Positions 6,744-13,430 of a stretch of DNA of 18,310 nt are shown here, piece by piece (the first letter of the stretch is position 1; the number at the start of each line of letters is the position of its first letter). The stretch comes from Desulfobacterales bacterium (GTDB lineage: Bacteria; Desulfobacterota; Desulfobacteria; Desulfobacterales; C00003060): contig JAUWXJ010000022.1 in assembly GCA_030616425.1 (NCBI GenBank), positions 1-18,310 of the forward strand, in the 5' to 3' direction. The translations under genes and the position numbers were made by a program. A model generated the notes under the pieces. The model had not been told where the DNA came from and did no database searches. It was given only the letters and a program-made list of their open reading frames with translations.

Positions 6744-8068
6744 GCGTTTCCGCTACGTTTGAGGCGAAGGGTTTTCATGCCAACAGACTGGAGCCCGCTT
6801 GAACTGTATCGCTGCAAGAATGTCGCAGCGCTTAGTTTTTGCCCTTTACTTATCTTCAGGTCCTCAACCTTAACCCGGATCCAATCATAGCGTCTGTTCA
6901 GTCTCTCTTTATAGCGTATCCAGGCCTTCAGATTCATCCCTTTGCCATAAAAGTCATTGGCATAGCACGCCCTATATCGCGCTATATCCTTAGAACGCCA
7001 TGCCTCTGCCCACTCGGCGACAAGCTTGGCAATCGCCTTGTCCTCTTTGTATAGGCGGTCCAGGGAGGCTAAGGCAGCCACCATTGGCCTGGTCATATCA
7101 GGGTGGGATTTGCTTGGCTGGTAGACTTCTCCCACAACCTTCCAGGTATCGCCGTATTTTTCCAAGAAGAGCTTCTCGGTTCCTATGAACCTGACACGGC
7201 GATCCAGTGATATAACCTCATCAAATAGGGCTACAACATACGGATTTGTCTGCATCAGGGAGACATCCTTCATGGTCATTCGAAATGGAACTTGGTCCTG
7301 TTGCCAGGTCGTGCGAACCTTATCCCATGCTTTCCACAAGGTGTTTTGATCTTCAGGGGGGGTGTCATAGCAGGCTGCATAGGCTTTCCTGTCTCCGGAG
7401 ACAAAAGCGGTGTTCCAGGCACGCAAGAATTGGATGAGGCTTTCATAGTTCGCCAGCTGGCTTTCCGGCGGCACCATATTGACTTCATTCTCTATGATGA
7501 TAGGAGTTCGGTTCAGACAGACATACCGCGCCAGTATCTTGAGGTCATCATTCTTCATAGCCACGCAGCCGTTGGAATCATGGGGTTTGATCGGCTTGTT
7601 GGTACCGTGCAGCCAGATATTGTTGCCCGCTCGGTTTGACTTCTGATCCATCAAATTGGGATAATCCATGACAAAGGCTCTGCGCCCGTAAATCGGGCTC
7701 AGTTCTTTTTTCTTAAAGGCCTTAGTAAAAAAGTAGACCCCTTCAGGGGTCTTTCTGTCTCCGGATCTTTCCTTTCTGCCTCTCACCTCTCCTGTGGAAC
7801 AGACAAATCTGTGCTTTAGTTTAAAGGTGTCTTTGTATTCGTAAATCATGAGGGTCTGTGTATCCTTTTCCACAACAATGGCATAAGCTGGTTTATCATA
7901 TAAGCTGAAGCCGATAAGGGCTTCAGGAATCAGTTCGGACTTGGATACAGATCGGTTGTAAGCTTGGGAGGCGAGGGCGGGAGGGAACCATATAAAGAAA
8001 AAAAAGAGGGCAGCAACAGCCCACAATCCACGGCATGGCTTTGAAAGGAATCTCACAGCAGAAATCAT
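6701..8068 (-). CDS. Csd6/Pgp2-like YkuD-fold L,D-carboxypeptidase/transpeptidase with two NTF2-like domains
   Basis: 455 residues with an N-terminal signal peptide (about 1-34). A YkuD domain (about 62-195) carries the catalytic signature HGTNKPIKPHDSNGCVAM with His154 and Cys168. Two NTF2/SnoaL-like domains follow (about 205-316 and 343-450), each starting with an A-W-x-x-A/K pattern and ending in W-K-V/I. YkuD plus NTF2 is the architecture of Helicobacter Csd6 and Campylobacter Pgp2, which act as L,D-carboxypeptidases (tetrapeptide to tripeptide) needed for helical shape; those have one NTF2 domain, this has two. True L,D-transpeptidase activity cannot be excluded. It is the first gene of the operon; a candidate promoter and a nested palindrome lie upstream. 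No clear ribosome-binding site precedes ATG 8068. Confidence 0.88.
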   Translation of the reverse strand: MISAVRFLSKPCRGLWAVAALFFFFIWFPPALASQAYNRSVSKSELIPEALIGFSLYDKPAYAIVVEKDTQTLMIYEYKDTFKLKHRFVCSTGEVRGRKERSGDRKTPEGVYFFTKAFKKKELSPIYGRRAFVMDYPNLMDQKSNRAGNNIWLHGTNKPIKPHDSNGCVAMKNDDLKILARYVCLNRTPIIIENEVNMVPPESQLANYESLIQFLRAWNTAFVSGDRKAYAACYDTPPEDQNTLWKAWDKVRTTWQQDQVPFRMTMKDVSLMQTNPYVVALFDEVISLDRRVRFIGTEKLFLEKYGDTWKVVGEVYQPSKSHPDMTRPMVAALASLDRLYKEDKAIAKLVAEWAEAWRSKDIARYRACYANDFYGKGMNLKAWIRYKERLNRRYDWIRVKVEDLKISKGQKLSAATFLQRYSSSGLQSVGMKTLRLKRSGNAWKIYRETWHRTRK

Positions 8069-8112
8069 GGCAAGAATATATAACCAGATTTATGAAAATT
8101 CAACCAGAATAT

Positions 8113-8130
8113 CCCGTCTTGTGGACGGGG
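8113..8130. repeat. Short GC hairpin
   Basis: CCCGTC and GACGGG flank a TTGTG loop, between the first operon gene and the larger palindrome. It resembles the short TT-loop hairpins at 8199, 12823 and 16258. Confidence 0.55.
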
Positions 8131-8160
8131 ATGAATGGTTTAAAATATGAATCAAATTGA

Positions 8161-8239
8161 GAAATCACGGTGGCGATAGCCAGGAATTCGGCGTAATGCC
8201 CCGCCTTGTAGGCGGGGATAGTCGAATTCAAGTGATTTC
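8161..8239. repeat. Nested 79-bp palindrome in the leader of the cell-shape operon
   Basis: Three nested arms pair exactly: GAAATCAC (8161-8168) with GTGATTTC (8232-8239), GAATTCG (8184-8190) with CGAATTC (8223-8229), and CCCCGCC (8199-8205) with GGCGGGG (8211-8217) around loop TTGTA. If the promoter at 8241-8269 is real, the structure forms almost at the 5' end of the transcript. No T-run follows on either strand, so it is not a simple terminator. Confidence 0.75.
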
Positions 8240-8240
8240 T

Positions 8241-8269
8241 TTACTACAAAAAAAAAGGAGCGTTGTCAA
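8241..8269 (-). promoter_or_regulatory. Candidate promoter of the cell-shape operon
   Basis: On the minus strand TTGACA (8269-8264) is followed after 17 bases, including a run of nine T, by TAGTAA (8246-8241). The -35 is perfect and the -10 only partial. It would give a leader of roughly 165 bases before ATG 8068. Confidence 0.4.
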
Positions 8270-8340
8270 AAGAAATACCCCAGTTATGAGCACTTGGATA
8301 ATATCAGACTGAAAAGAGTTGATCCCTTGAGAGGTGACGA

Positions 8341-9519
8341 TCAAAACCGTTTCAGAATCCGTGCAAAGCCCGGTAGTGCCCGCTTTATGGTATCATCATC
8401 TACACAGAACGCGATGCGAAAATAACCGGGTGCCCCGAAGCCGCTTCCCGGCACGGTGAGGATGAGTTCTTCCTGGAGCGCGTTCACAAAGGCGACATCA
8501 TCCTGGAGGGGGGTCTTGGGGAAGAGGTAAAACGCCCCCTTTGGTTTCACAAATTCGTATCCACACTCAGAGAGGCCATCGCACAGCAGGTCCCTCTTTT
8601 TTTGGTAGATCGTTGTGTCTACGGATACGCCCTGTAGCGACTGAACGGTTCGCTGCATTAAGGCAGGGGCATTCACATATCCCAGAATGCGGTTGGTAAG
8701 GGCCATGCCGGCCAGAAGCTCCTCTTTATGAGTCGCTTTAGGGTTTACGGCCAAAAAGCCGATCCGCTCGCCTGGGATGGAGAGGTCTTTTGAGTAGGAT
8801 GTAACAATCATGCTCTCGGCATAACAGGCGAATATGCTCGGTACCTCTGCCCCGTCAAAGACGATTTTTCGATAAGGTTCATCGGATATGAGATAAAGGG
8901 TGTGGTTTGACCTGCTGGATTCCTCGGTCAGGAGAGCTCCCAATTGCAAGAGGCTTTCCTTGGAGTAGATTTGACCAGTAGGGTTGTTTGGAGAATTGAT
9001 TAACACAGCCTTTGTCCTTGGCGTAATCGCAGCCCCTATTGCCTCAATGTCGAGACTGAAATCTGACCTTGTGGGTGCAGTCTTGAGGGTTCCCACGTGA
9101 TTGGACACATAAAATCCGTATTCGACAAAATAAGGGGCTGGTGTAATCACCTCATCACCAGGGTCTAGGACCGCCTTCAAGATTACATTCAGAGCGCCAG
9201 CAGCTCCACAGGTCATGATTACCTCATCTGCTGTAACGGCAACCCCCTGTTCACTGGAGAGGAACTCGGCTACCGCCTGGCGAACAGATAGATATCCTGT
9301 ATTCGGCATATAGCTATGGTGTCCGCTGCCCGAGGACTTTGCTACATCGAGTAGTACCTCCTTGAAGCGGGCAGGGGGTTCAAGGTTAGGGTTGCCAAGG
9401 CTGAAGTCAAAGACTTGCTCAGCTCCATGTCTTTCCTTGAGCTGTGCCCCTTGCTCAAACATTTTCCGGATCCACGAGGATTGCTCGAGAAACATTTGAA
9501 TCTTCTTAGCTGTTGTCAT
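8341..9519 (-). CDS. PLP-dependent class I aminotransferase (aspartate/aromatic aminotransferase-like)
   Basis: 392 residues, normal length for fold-type I aminotransferases. Visible motifs are YMPNTGYLSVRQAV near 70-83, SPNNPTG with Asn179, ISDEPYRK with Asp213 and Tyr216, and SYSKDLSIPGERIG with the PLP-binding Lys244. GYFRIAFC near the C-terminus is the usual position of the Arg that binds the substrate carboxylate. ATG 9519 is preferred over the longer ATG 9585 because AGGTG lies a few bases before it and the extra N-terminus looks non-conserved. It follows the Nfu gene by 73 bases. The substrate cannot be read from sequence; an aspartate- or alanine-type role is most likely. Confidence 0.9.
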   Translation of the reverse strand: MTTAKKIQMFLEQSSWIRKMFEQGAQLKERHGAEQVFDFSLGNPNLEPPARFKEVLLDVAKSSGSGHHSYMPNTGYLSVRQAVAEFLSSEQGVAVTADEVIMTCGAAGALNVILKAVLDPGDEVITPAPYFVEYGFYVSNHVGTLKTAPTRSDFSLDIEAIGAAITPRTKAVLINSPNNPTGQIYSKESLLQLGALLTEESSRSNHTLYLISDEPYRKIVFDGAEVPSIFACYAESMIVTSYSKDLSIPGERIGFLAVNPKATHKEELLAGMALTNRILGYVNAPALMQRTVQSLQGVSVDTTIYQKKRDLLCDGLSECGYEFVKPKGAFYLFPKTPLQDDVAFVNALQEELILTVPGSGFGAPGYFRIAFCVDDDTIKRALPGFARILKRF

Positions 9520-9592
9520 CGGGGCACCTAAGTCACTTCTTTTATGTGTGTATTTACGGTTACGAAAAGCTCTTATGCAGTGCATGAGATAT

Positions 9593-9814
9593 CTAGTCTA
9601 CTGACTCCACCCTGTCTATCTCAGGGACTTCCTGCTTGATGAATTTCTCAATACCGTTTTTTAAGGTCATCTGAGACATGGGACAGCCCTTGCATGCCCC
9701 CTGAAGACGCACCTTCACCACACCCTCCTCAACGCTTACGAGCTCGACATCTCCGCCGTCTCTTTGGAGCATGGGGCGTATCTTGTCAATGGCTGTTTGA
9801 ACCGATTCCTTCAT
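9593..9814 (-). CDS. Nfu-type iron-sulfur cluster scaffold (NifU C-terminal domain)
   Basis: 73 residues consisting of a single Nfu domain: IRPMLQRDGGDVELV (12-26), then GACKGCPMSQMTLKNGIE with Cys41 and Cys44. The CxxC pair of two subunits holds a [4Fe-4S] cluster for delivery to target proteins. A very good ribosome-binding site (GGGAGGAG) lies about seven bases before ATG 9814. It is a stand-alone domain with no NifU N-terminal or A-type part. It lies between tgt and the aminotransferase gene, with a possible promoter of its own upstream. Confidence 0.93.
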   Translation of the reverse strand: MKESVQTAIDKIRPMLQRDGGDVELVSVEEGVVKVRLQGACKGCPMSQMTLKNGIEKFIKQEVPEIDRVESVD

Positions 9815-9851
9815 TTTATTTCTCCTCCCTTGTATTTCTGGATTTCAAAGC

Positions 9852-9880
9852 AGCATAATCGCAATAAGCGATTTTTGCAA
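9852..9880 (-). promoter_or_regulatory. Possible promoter of the nfu-like gene
   Basis: On the minus strand TTGCAA (9880-9875), 17 bases, TATGCT (9857-9852), placed 38 bases before the start at 9814. Four of six bases match consensus in each box. Confidence 0.35.
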
Positions 9881-9900
9881 CCGGTATTCGGGGAGTCGGG

Positions 9901-9960
9901 TAATCTCTGGATTGATGATTGACCAATCAACAATCGACAATCAACAATCGGATAACGACA
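9901..9960. repeat. Short-word repeat (CAATC variants) between tgt and nfu
   Basis: CAATCAACAATCG and CAATCGACAATCAACAATCG-like words repeat in tandem, with the opposite word GATTGATGATTG just before, allowing weak hairpins. A similar AATCG-rich patch occurs at 12508-12595. No gene is present here. Confidence 0.5.
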
Positions 9961-9973
9961 ATGAAGAACGAAT

Positions 9974-11083
9974 TCAACAACTCCTCTGTGCGTAAAAATC
10001 CCTTTTGAACAGGCTGAATCGCCCCTGGCTGATCGCCTCTCGAATCTCTCTCATCAGTCTCATAAAAAAAGAAATGTTATGGATGGTATTCAAACGATAC
10101 GCAAGCAACTCTTTCGCCATAAAAAGGTGACGCAGGTAGGCCCTTGAATAATGCTTGCAGGTATAGCAAGGGCACCCGGCTTCAACAGGTTCTTGATCGG
10201 CTTTATAGTGGGCATTACAAATGTTGAGGACCCCGTTCTGAACAAAGAGTTGTCCGTTTCTGGCATTTCGGGTCGGGATCACGCAGTCAAACATATCGGC
10301 TCCAAAGGAGACCAGCTCCACCAAGTCCTCGGGCTGGCCCACTCCCATCACATATGTGGGTAGAGACTCAGGCAGGAGCGGAAGTGTGAAAGCTGCAACA
10401 CTCAACATCAGTTCTTTTGGCTCCCCCACGCTCAGGCCGCCCAGAGCATATCCGTCAAAACCGATATTTGTCAGGGATTCAACAGCGTAAGCACGAGGTT
10501 CCTCGAACATACCGCCTTGAACAATACCAAAGAGTGCAGAGCCCTGCGAGTTAAAGTTCTCCTTGCACCGCTTTGCCCAGCCGATAGTCAGTTCCAAAGA
10601 TCTTTTGCTCTCAGTGCGGCTGGCAGGATAAGGGGTGCACTCATCCAAGCACATCATGATGTCAGAGCCGAGGGTCTCCTGGATCTCTATAGCCTTTTCC
10701 GGCGTCAAGAGGTGCCTTGAGCCGTCAATATGGGACTGGAAGGTAACGCCTTCGTCAGAAATCTCCCTCAGTTTTGATAGGCTGAATATCTGATAGCCGC
10801 CACTGTCTGTCAAAATAGGACGGTCCCAGTGCATAAACCGGTGAAGCCCGCCAAGCTTTTCTATGACATCATGACCTGGCCGAAGGTATAGATGATATGT
10901 ATTCGCCAATATAATTTCGGCACCGAGCTCGCAAAGTTCTTCAGGCGTCACAGACTTGACTGTGGCCTGAGTCCCCACTGGAATAAAGGCCGGCGTCTCT
11001 ACACAACCATGGGGCGTGTGTATCTTTCCAAGCCGGGCACGGCTTTCTGATGATCTATGTATGATTTCAAATTTGAAAGCCAT
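9974..11083 (-). CDS. tgt: Queuine tRNA-guanine transglycosylase
   Basis: 369 residues, usual bacterial length. It exchanges guanine 34 of GUN-anticodon tRNAs for preQ1. Asp93 in LTDSGGYQIFSL and the nucleophile Asp266 in DCVIPTRNARNG are present. The zinc site is complete: Cys304, Cys306 and Cys309 in CPCYTC, and His335 in NTIHN. It lies downstream of queA in the same direction, the next step of the same pathway, but with a 356-base repeat-rich gap between them. The ribosome-binding site of ATG 11083 is weak. Confidence 0.97.
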   Translation of the reverse strand: MAFKFEIIHRSSESRARLGKIHTPHGCVETPAFIPVGTQATVKSVTPEELCELGAEIILANTYHLYLRPGHDVIEKLGGLHRFMHWDRPILTDSGGYQIFSLSKLREISDEGVTFQSHIDGSRHLLTPEKAIEIQETLGSDIMMCLDECTPYPASRTESKRSLELTIGWAKRCKENFNSQGSALFGIVQGGMFEEPRAYAVESLTNIGFDGYALGGLSVGEPKELMLSVAAFTLPLLPESLPTYVMGVGQPEDLVELVSFGADMFDCVIPTRNARNGQLFVQNGVLNICNAHYKADQEPVEAGCPCYTCKHYSRAYLRHLFMAKELLAYRLNTIHNISFFMRLMREIREAISQGRFSLFKRDFYAQRSC

Positions 11084-11118
11084 ATTACTGACTTCAATGA
11101 TTACTTTAACTTCCTAAG

Positions 11119-11156
11119 CACCTACGCCTCGTCTGAGACTGCGCTCGTAAGAGGTG
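11119..11156 (-). promoter_or_regulatory. Imperfect hairpin in the tgt leader
   Basis: Read on the minus strand, CACCT pairs with AGGTG, ACG with CGT and GTC with GAC around a TCA loop, 36-73 bases before the tgt start. It does not match a preQ1 riboswitch that I recognise. The function is unknown. Confidence 0.25.
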
Positions 11157-11187
11157 GCTCCTTCGGGGCAACTGTAAACAAAATCGA

Positions 11188-11372
11188 TAAATTTCAAATT
11201 CAAATTTCGAAATTCGAAATCCGAAACAAATCCGAAATCCGAATGTTCAAATGTTCAAAACAATGTGAAAGGAGTCTTGTTTTGGTCATTTGAATTTTGA
11301 AAATTTGAAAATTGTTTGCCGCTTAAGCCTTGAAAAGAGTACGAATTTCGATATTCGAATTTCGGATTTAAT
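11188..11372. repeat. AT-rich inverted short-word repeat between queA and tgt
   Basis: This covers most of the 356-base gap. Words such as AAATTTCGAAATTCGAAAT and CCGAAATCCGAA (11188-11250) recur in inverted form as TTCGATATTCGAATTTCGG (about 11345-11365), so the region can fold on itself. The open frames here are low-complexity and not credible genes. Confidence 0.6.
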
Positions 11373-11427
11373 CATTATCAATATAAACAATATGTTACAA
11401 ACATCGACAACCTTTTGTCTATGTTGT

Positions 11428-11440
11428 GGCGCTAAGCGCC
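11428..11440 (-). terminator. GGCGC hairpin at the end of queA
   Basis: GGCGCTTAGCGCC (minus strand) starts at the queA stop codon, and ATGTTG/CAACAT around it can extend the stem. There is no T-run after it, so termination is uncertain. Confidence 0.25.
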
Positions 11441-12504
11441 TAAAGGATCAACATCGCATCTCCATAGCTATAGAGGCGGTATCTGCGGCGTATTGCCTCA
11501 TTATAGGCATTCAGGATAAAGTCGCGGCCTGCAAATGCGGCGACTAGCATCAAGAGCGTGGTCCTGGGAAGGTGAAAATTGGTAATCAAGGCATCTATAA
11601 CTCTAAACTCAAAACCTGGATAAATAAAAAGATCACACTCGCCAGACCCGGGCCTCACGCGGCCATCCGGCTCCGAAGCAAACTCCAAGACACGCATCGT
11701 TGTGGTGCCCACGGCGATGATCCGTCTCCGCTGATCCTTGGCGGTGTTGATGGCCCTTGCCGTCTCTTCGGTAAGCTCATATACCTCAGGATGGATTTGA
11801 TGTTTCCTGATATCTTGGACGCGCACCGGCAGAAAAGACCCGTACCCTACATGAAGAGTTATCGGAACGATCTCCACGCCCTTTTCTGTGAGTTTGTTCA
11901 GAAGTTCACGCGAAAAGTGCAGCCCTGCAGTTGGGGCTGCCACAGCCCCCTTTCGTTCGGCATATACGGTCTGGTAACAGACTCGGTCATCACAGGGTGG
12001 TGGGTTTGTCTCATCCCTCTTGATGTAAGGCGGAAGCGGAATCTGACCAGCTCTGTTTAGCAGTGTGTCAAAGTTTCCTTTGACCTTGAATCTAAGCTTG
12101 TAGAGCCCGTTAGCCCCGCCCAGGACAACCGCCTGAAGGCCCTCATTAAAAAGGAACTTGGATCCAGTATGCGGACGCTTGGATGACTTGACCAAACACT
12201 CACATGTTAAGTTTCCCCCACATTCCAATCCCTCTGTTTGCCCGGCGTAGTTAAGCAGCAAAACCTCCACCCCCCCTCCGGTCTCTTTTGAGCCTATCAG
12301 GCGGGCGGGAACCACGCATGTGTTGTTTAATACCAAAAGGTCTCCAGGGGAAAGCAGCCGGGCAATGTCCATAAAGTGATAGTGGGATATTGTTTGTAGT
12401 TTCCTCCCCAGTACCATCAGGCGGGACTTGTCCCGGGGGGATGCAGGCACCTGGGCGATCAGGTCCTCGGGAAGGTTATAATTGTAATCATTCAGCGAAT
12501 ACAT
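11440..12504 (-). CDS. queA: S-adenosylmethionine:tRNA ribosyltransferase-isomerase
   Basis: 354 residues, full length. It transfers and rearranges the ribosyl part of S-adenosylmethionine onto preQ1-tRNA to make epoxyqueuosine. Family segments are present in order: LPEDLIAQVPASPRDKSRLM at the N-terminus, DLLVLNNTCVVPARL, QIPLPPYIKR, AAPTAGLHFS, HVGYGSFLPVR, TTTMRVLE and TNFHLPRTTLLMLVAAFAG. A GGGAG lies just before ATG 12504. It lies between the DUF2065 gene and tgt on the same strand. Confidence 0.97.
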   Translation of the reverse strand: MYSLNDYNYNLPEDLIAQVPASPRDKSRLMVLGRKLQTISHYHFMDIARLLSPGDLLVLNNTCVVPARLIGSKETGGGVEVLLLNYAGQTEGLECGGNLTCECLVKSSKRPHTGSKFLFNEGLQAVVLGGANGLYKLRFKVKGNFDTLLNRAGQIPLPPYIKRDETNPPPCDDRVCYQTVYAERKGAVAAPTAGLHFSRELLNKLTEKGVEIVPITLHVGYGSFLPVRVQDIRKHQIHPEVYELTEETARAINTAKDQRRRIIAVGTTTMRVLEFASEPDGRVRPGSGECDLFIYPGFEFRVIDALITNFHLPRTTLLMLVAAFAGRDFILNAYNEAIRRRYRLYSYGDAMLIL

Positions 12505-12507
12505 AAT

Positions 12508-12595
12508 CTCCCAATCGAAAATCGTCTAATCGTGAATCGTGCAATAGGACAATGTTTTCCCATTCACCATTTTCGAATAACGAATCACGAACACC
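12508..12595. repeat. AATCG-rich short-word repeat before queA
   Basis: CCAATCGAAAATCG, TAATCGTGAATCG and the opposite words TTCGAATAACGAATCACGAA occur in the 94-base gap between the DUF2065 gene and queA and can fold into weak hairpins. Confidence 0.45.
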
Positions 12596-12598
12596 TCG

Positions 12599-12784
12599 TC
12601 ACGAGCGTCCCAGATAGACCAGGGCAAGCCCTGCAAGCATGAGGAGAAAGCCTATTAGCCTGAGGCTCGAATCCGGCAGTTCAACAAGCTTTTGGACCCA
12701 AACCTTTATCTTGGAGGGTGCAGCAAAGTAAGGTAGACCCTCCATGATCATCACCATCCCGAGCACACACAGAAAGTATTCCAC
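12599..12784 (-). CDS. Small inner-membrane protein, DUF2065 (YjeT-like)
   Basis: 61 residues from GTG 12784: two hydrophobic helices (about 2-22 and 38-59) joined by a polar segment containing LPDSSLRLIGFLLM. MIMEGLPYFAAPSK near the N-terminus and the short length fit DUF2065, whose function is unknown. GTG 12784 is preferred over GTG 12796 because AGGAG lies four to five bases before it and family members start close to the first helix; the longer start has no ribosome-binding site. A dispersed repeat ends 14 bases upstream, between the start and a good promoter. Confidence 0.8.
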   Translation of the reverse strand: MEYFLCVLGMVMIMEGLPYFAAPSKIKVWVQKLVELPDSSLRLIGFLLMLAGLALVYLGRS

Positions 12785-12798
12785 GATTCTCCTCACGT

Positions 12799-12856
12799 GA
12801 ACTGCAAAAGCGAGCGCATTCCCCGTCCCGATTTATCGGGACTGCGGGGAATCTTC
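12799..12856 (+). repeat. Dispersed repeat copy: 18-nt motif plus nested hairpin
   Basis: GAACTGCAAAAGCGAGCG (12799-12816) is followed by ATTCCCCG (12818-12825) paired with CGGGGAAT (12845-12852), enclosing GTCCCGA/TCGGGAC around a TTTA loop. The ending GGGGAATCTTCAA resembles the end of the copy inside the bactofilin gene. Confidence 0.75.
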
Positions 12857-12868
12857 AATTTTTGGGAG

Positions 12869-12898
12869 TTTATAGTATCTGCGCATCTCCTTTGTCAA
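12869..12898 (-). promoter_or_regulatory. Promoter of the DUF2065-queA operon
   Basis: On the minus strand a perfect TTGACA (12898-12893), 18 bases, TATAAA (12874-12869). This is the best sigma-70-like pair in the window. The transcript would begin near 12862 and run through the hairpin repeat before the first gene. Confidence 0.6.
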
Positions 12899-12980
12899 AA
12901 GAAAACCAGGCTAGCTAAGTTTGCCTTTTCAGGCGACATCTGGTAAAGAAATCGCTGATGTCATTGCAGGAGATCACCAT

Positions 12981-12998
12981 GAACTGCAAAAGCGAGCG
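12981..12998 (+). repeat. Dispersed 18-nt motif copy
   Basis: GAACTGCAAAAGCGAGCG, identical over 18 bases to the copy at 12799, followed by AATACCCTGTC, a variant of the same continuation. No closing hairpin arm is evident, so it looks like a partial copy. Confidence 0.7.
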
Positions 12999-13056
12999 AA
13001 TACCCTGTCTGCTTTTAAAACTCTTTAGCGAGACCATTTTGATCAAAAATTCTTAG

Positions 13057-13259
13057 AAGCTGTTTCAAAACCCTTTTCCTTGGTCTGTTTGGCCCTTTTT
13101 GAAAGTTCTAAGCTCGCTTCGCTAAAATTGTAGCACGTAGTGAAGCCATGCGCTAACTCGGGCTAACGCCCTCAAACAGTTACAATTTTTTGACGCTTCG
13201 CTAAGAACTTTTGTCAAAAATGGCCAAAATGAAGTCGTCAAAGGGTCTTGAAACAGCTT
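13057..13259. repeat. MITE-like inverted-repeat element A (203 bp)
   Basis: Terminal inverted repeats AAGCTGTTTCAAAACCCTT (13057-13075) and AAGGGTCTTGAAACAGCTT (13241-13259) differ at one position. Further arms pair inward: TTGGCC with GGCCAA, AAGTTCT with AGAACTT, and AAAATTGTA with TACAATTTT. The apex (13155-13181) carries a GGGC-TAAC-GCCC hairpin shared with element B. There is no coding sequence and no transposase nearby; mobilisation in trans is inferred. Confidence 0.75.
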
Positions 13260-13430
13260 GTAGTGAAACGAAGCGTGAAAATTGGAACTATTTCAGGGGT
13301 CGGGGTGTTTCTTGGAACGGCTTGGCTTGGAGACATCGGAGTGAAAAGAAATACTCCAACCCCTCAACTATTTAGGCATTTGCTTGTCATTGGGTCACGG
13401 TTTTGTTCTGGCTGAGAGGAATTTTTCACT

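Larger units (their letters stand above)
12785..13430. other. Divergent intergenic region rich in repeats
   Basis: This 646-base gap between the minus-strand DUF2065 gene and plus-strand gatB holds two copies of the 18-nt dispersed motif, a promoter for the minus strand and a 203-bp inverted-repeat element. In 13262-13430, directly before gatB, I see no clear gene or promoter. Confidence 0.6.

Noticed and set aside
8241..8260. T-run terminator after the aminotransferase gene
   Set aside because: The nine-T run on the minus strand has no GC stem before it and fits better as promoter spacer.
11119..11156. preQ1 riboswitch before tgt
   Set aside because: A hairpin is present, but the A-rich tail and conserved preQ1 class I or II sequence are absent.
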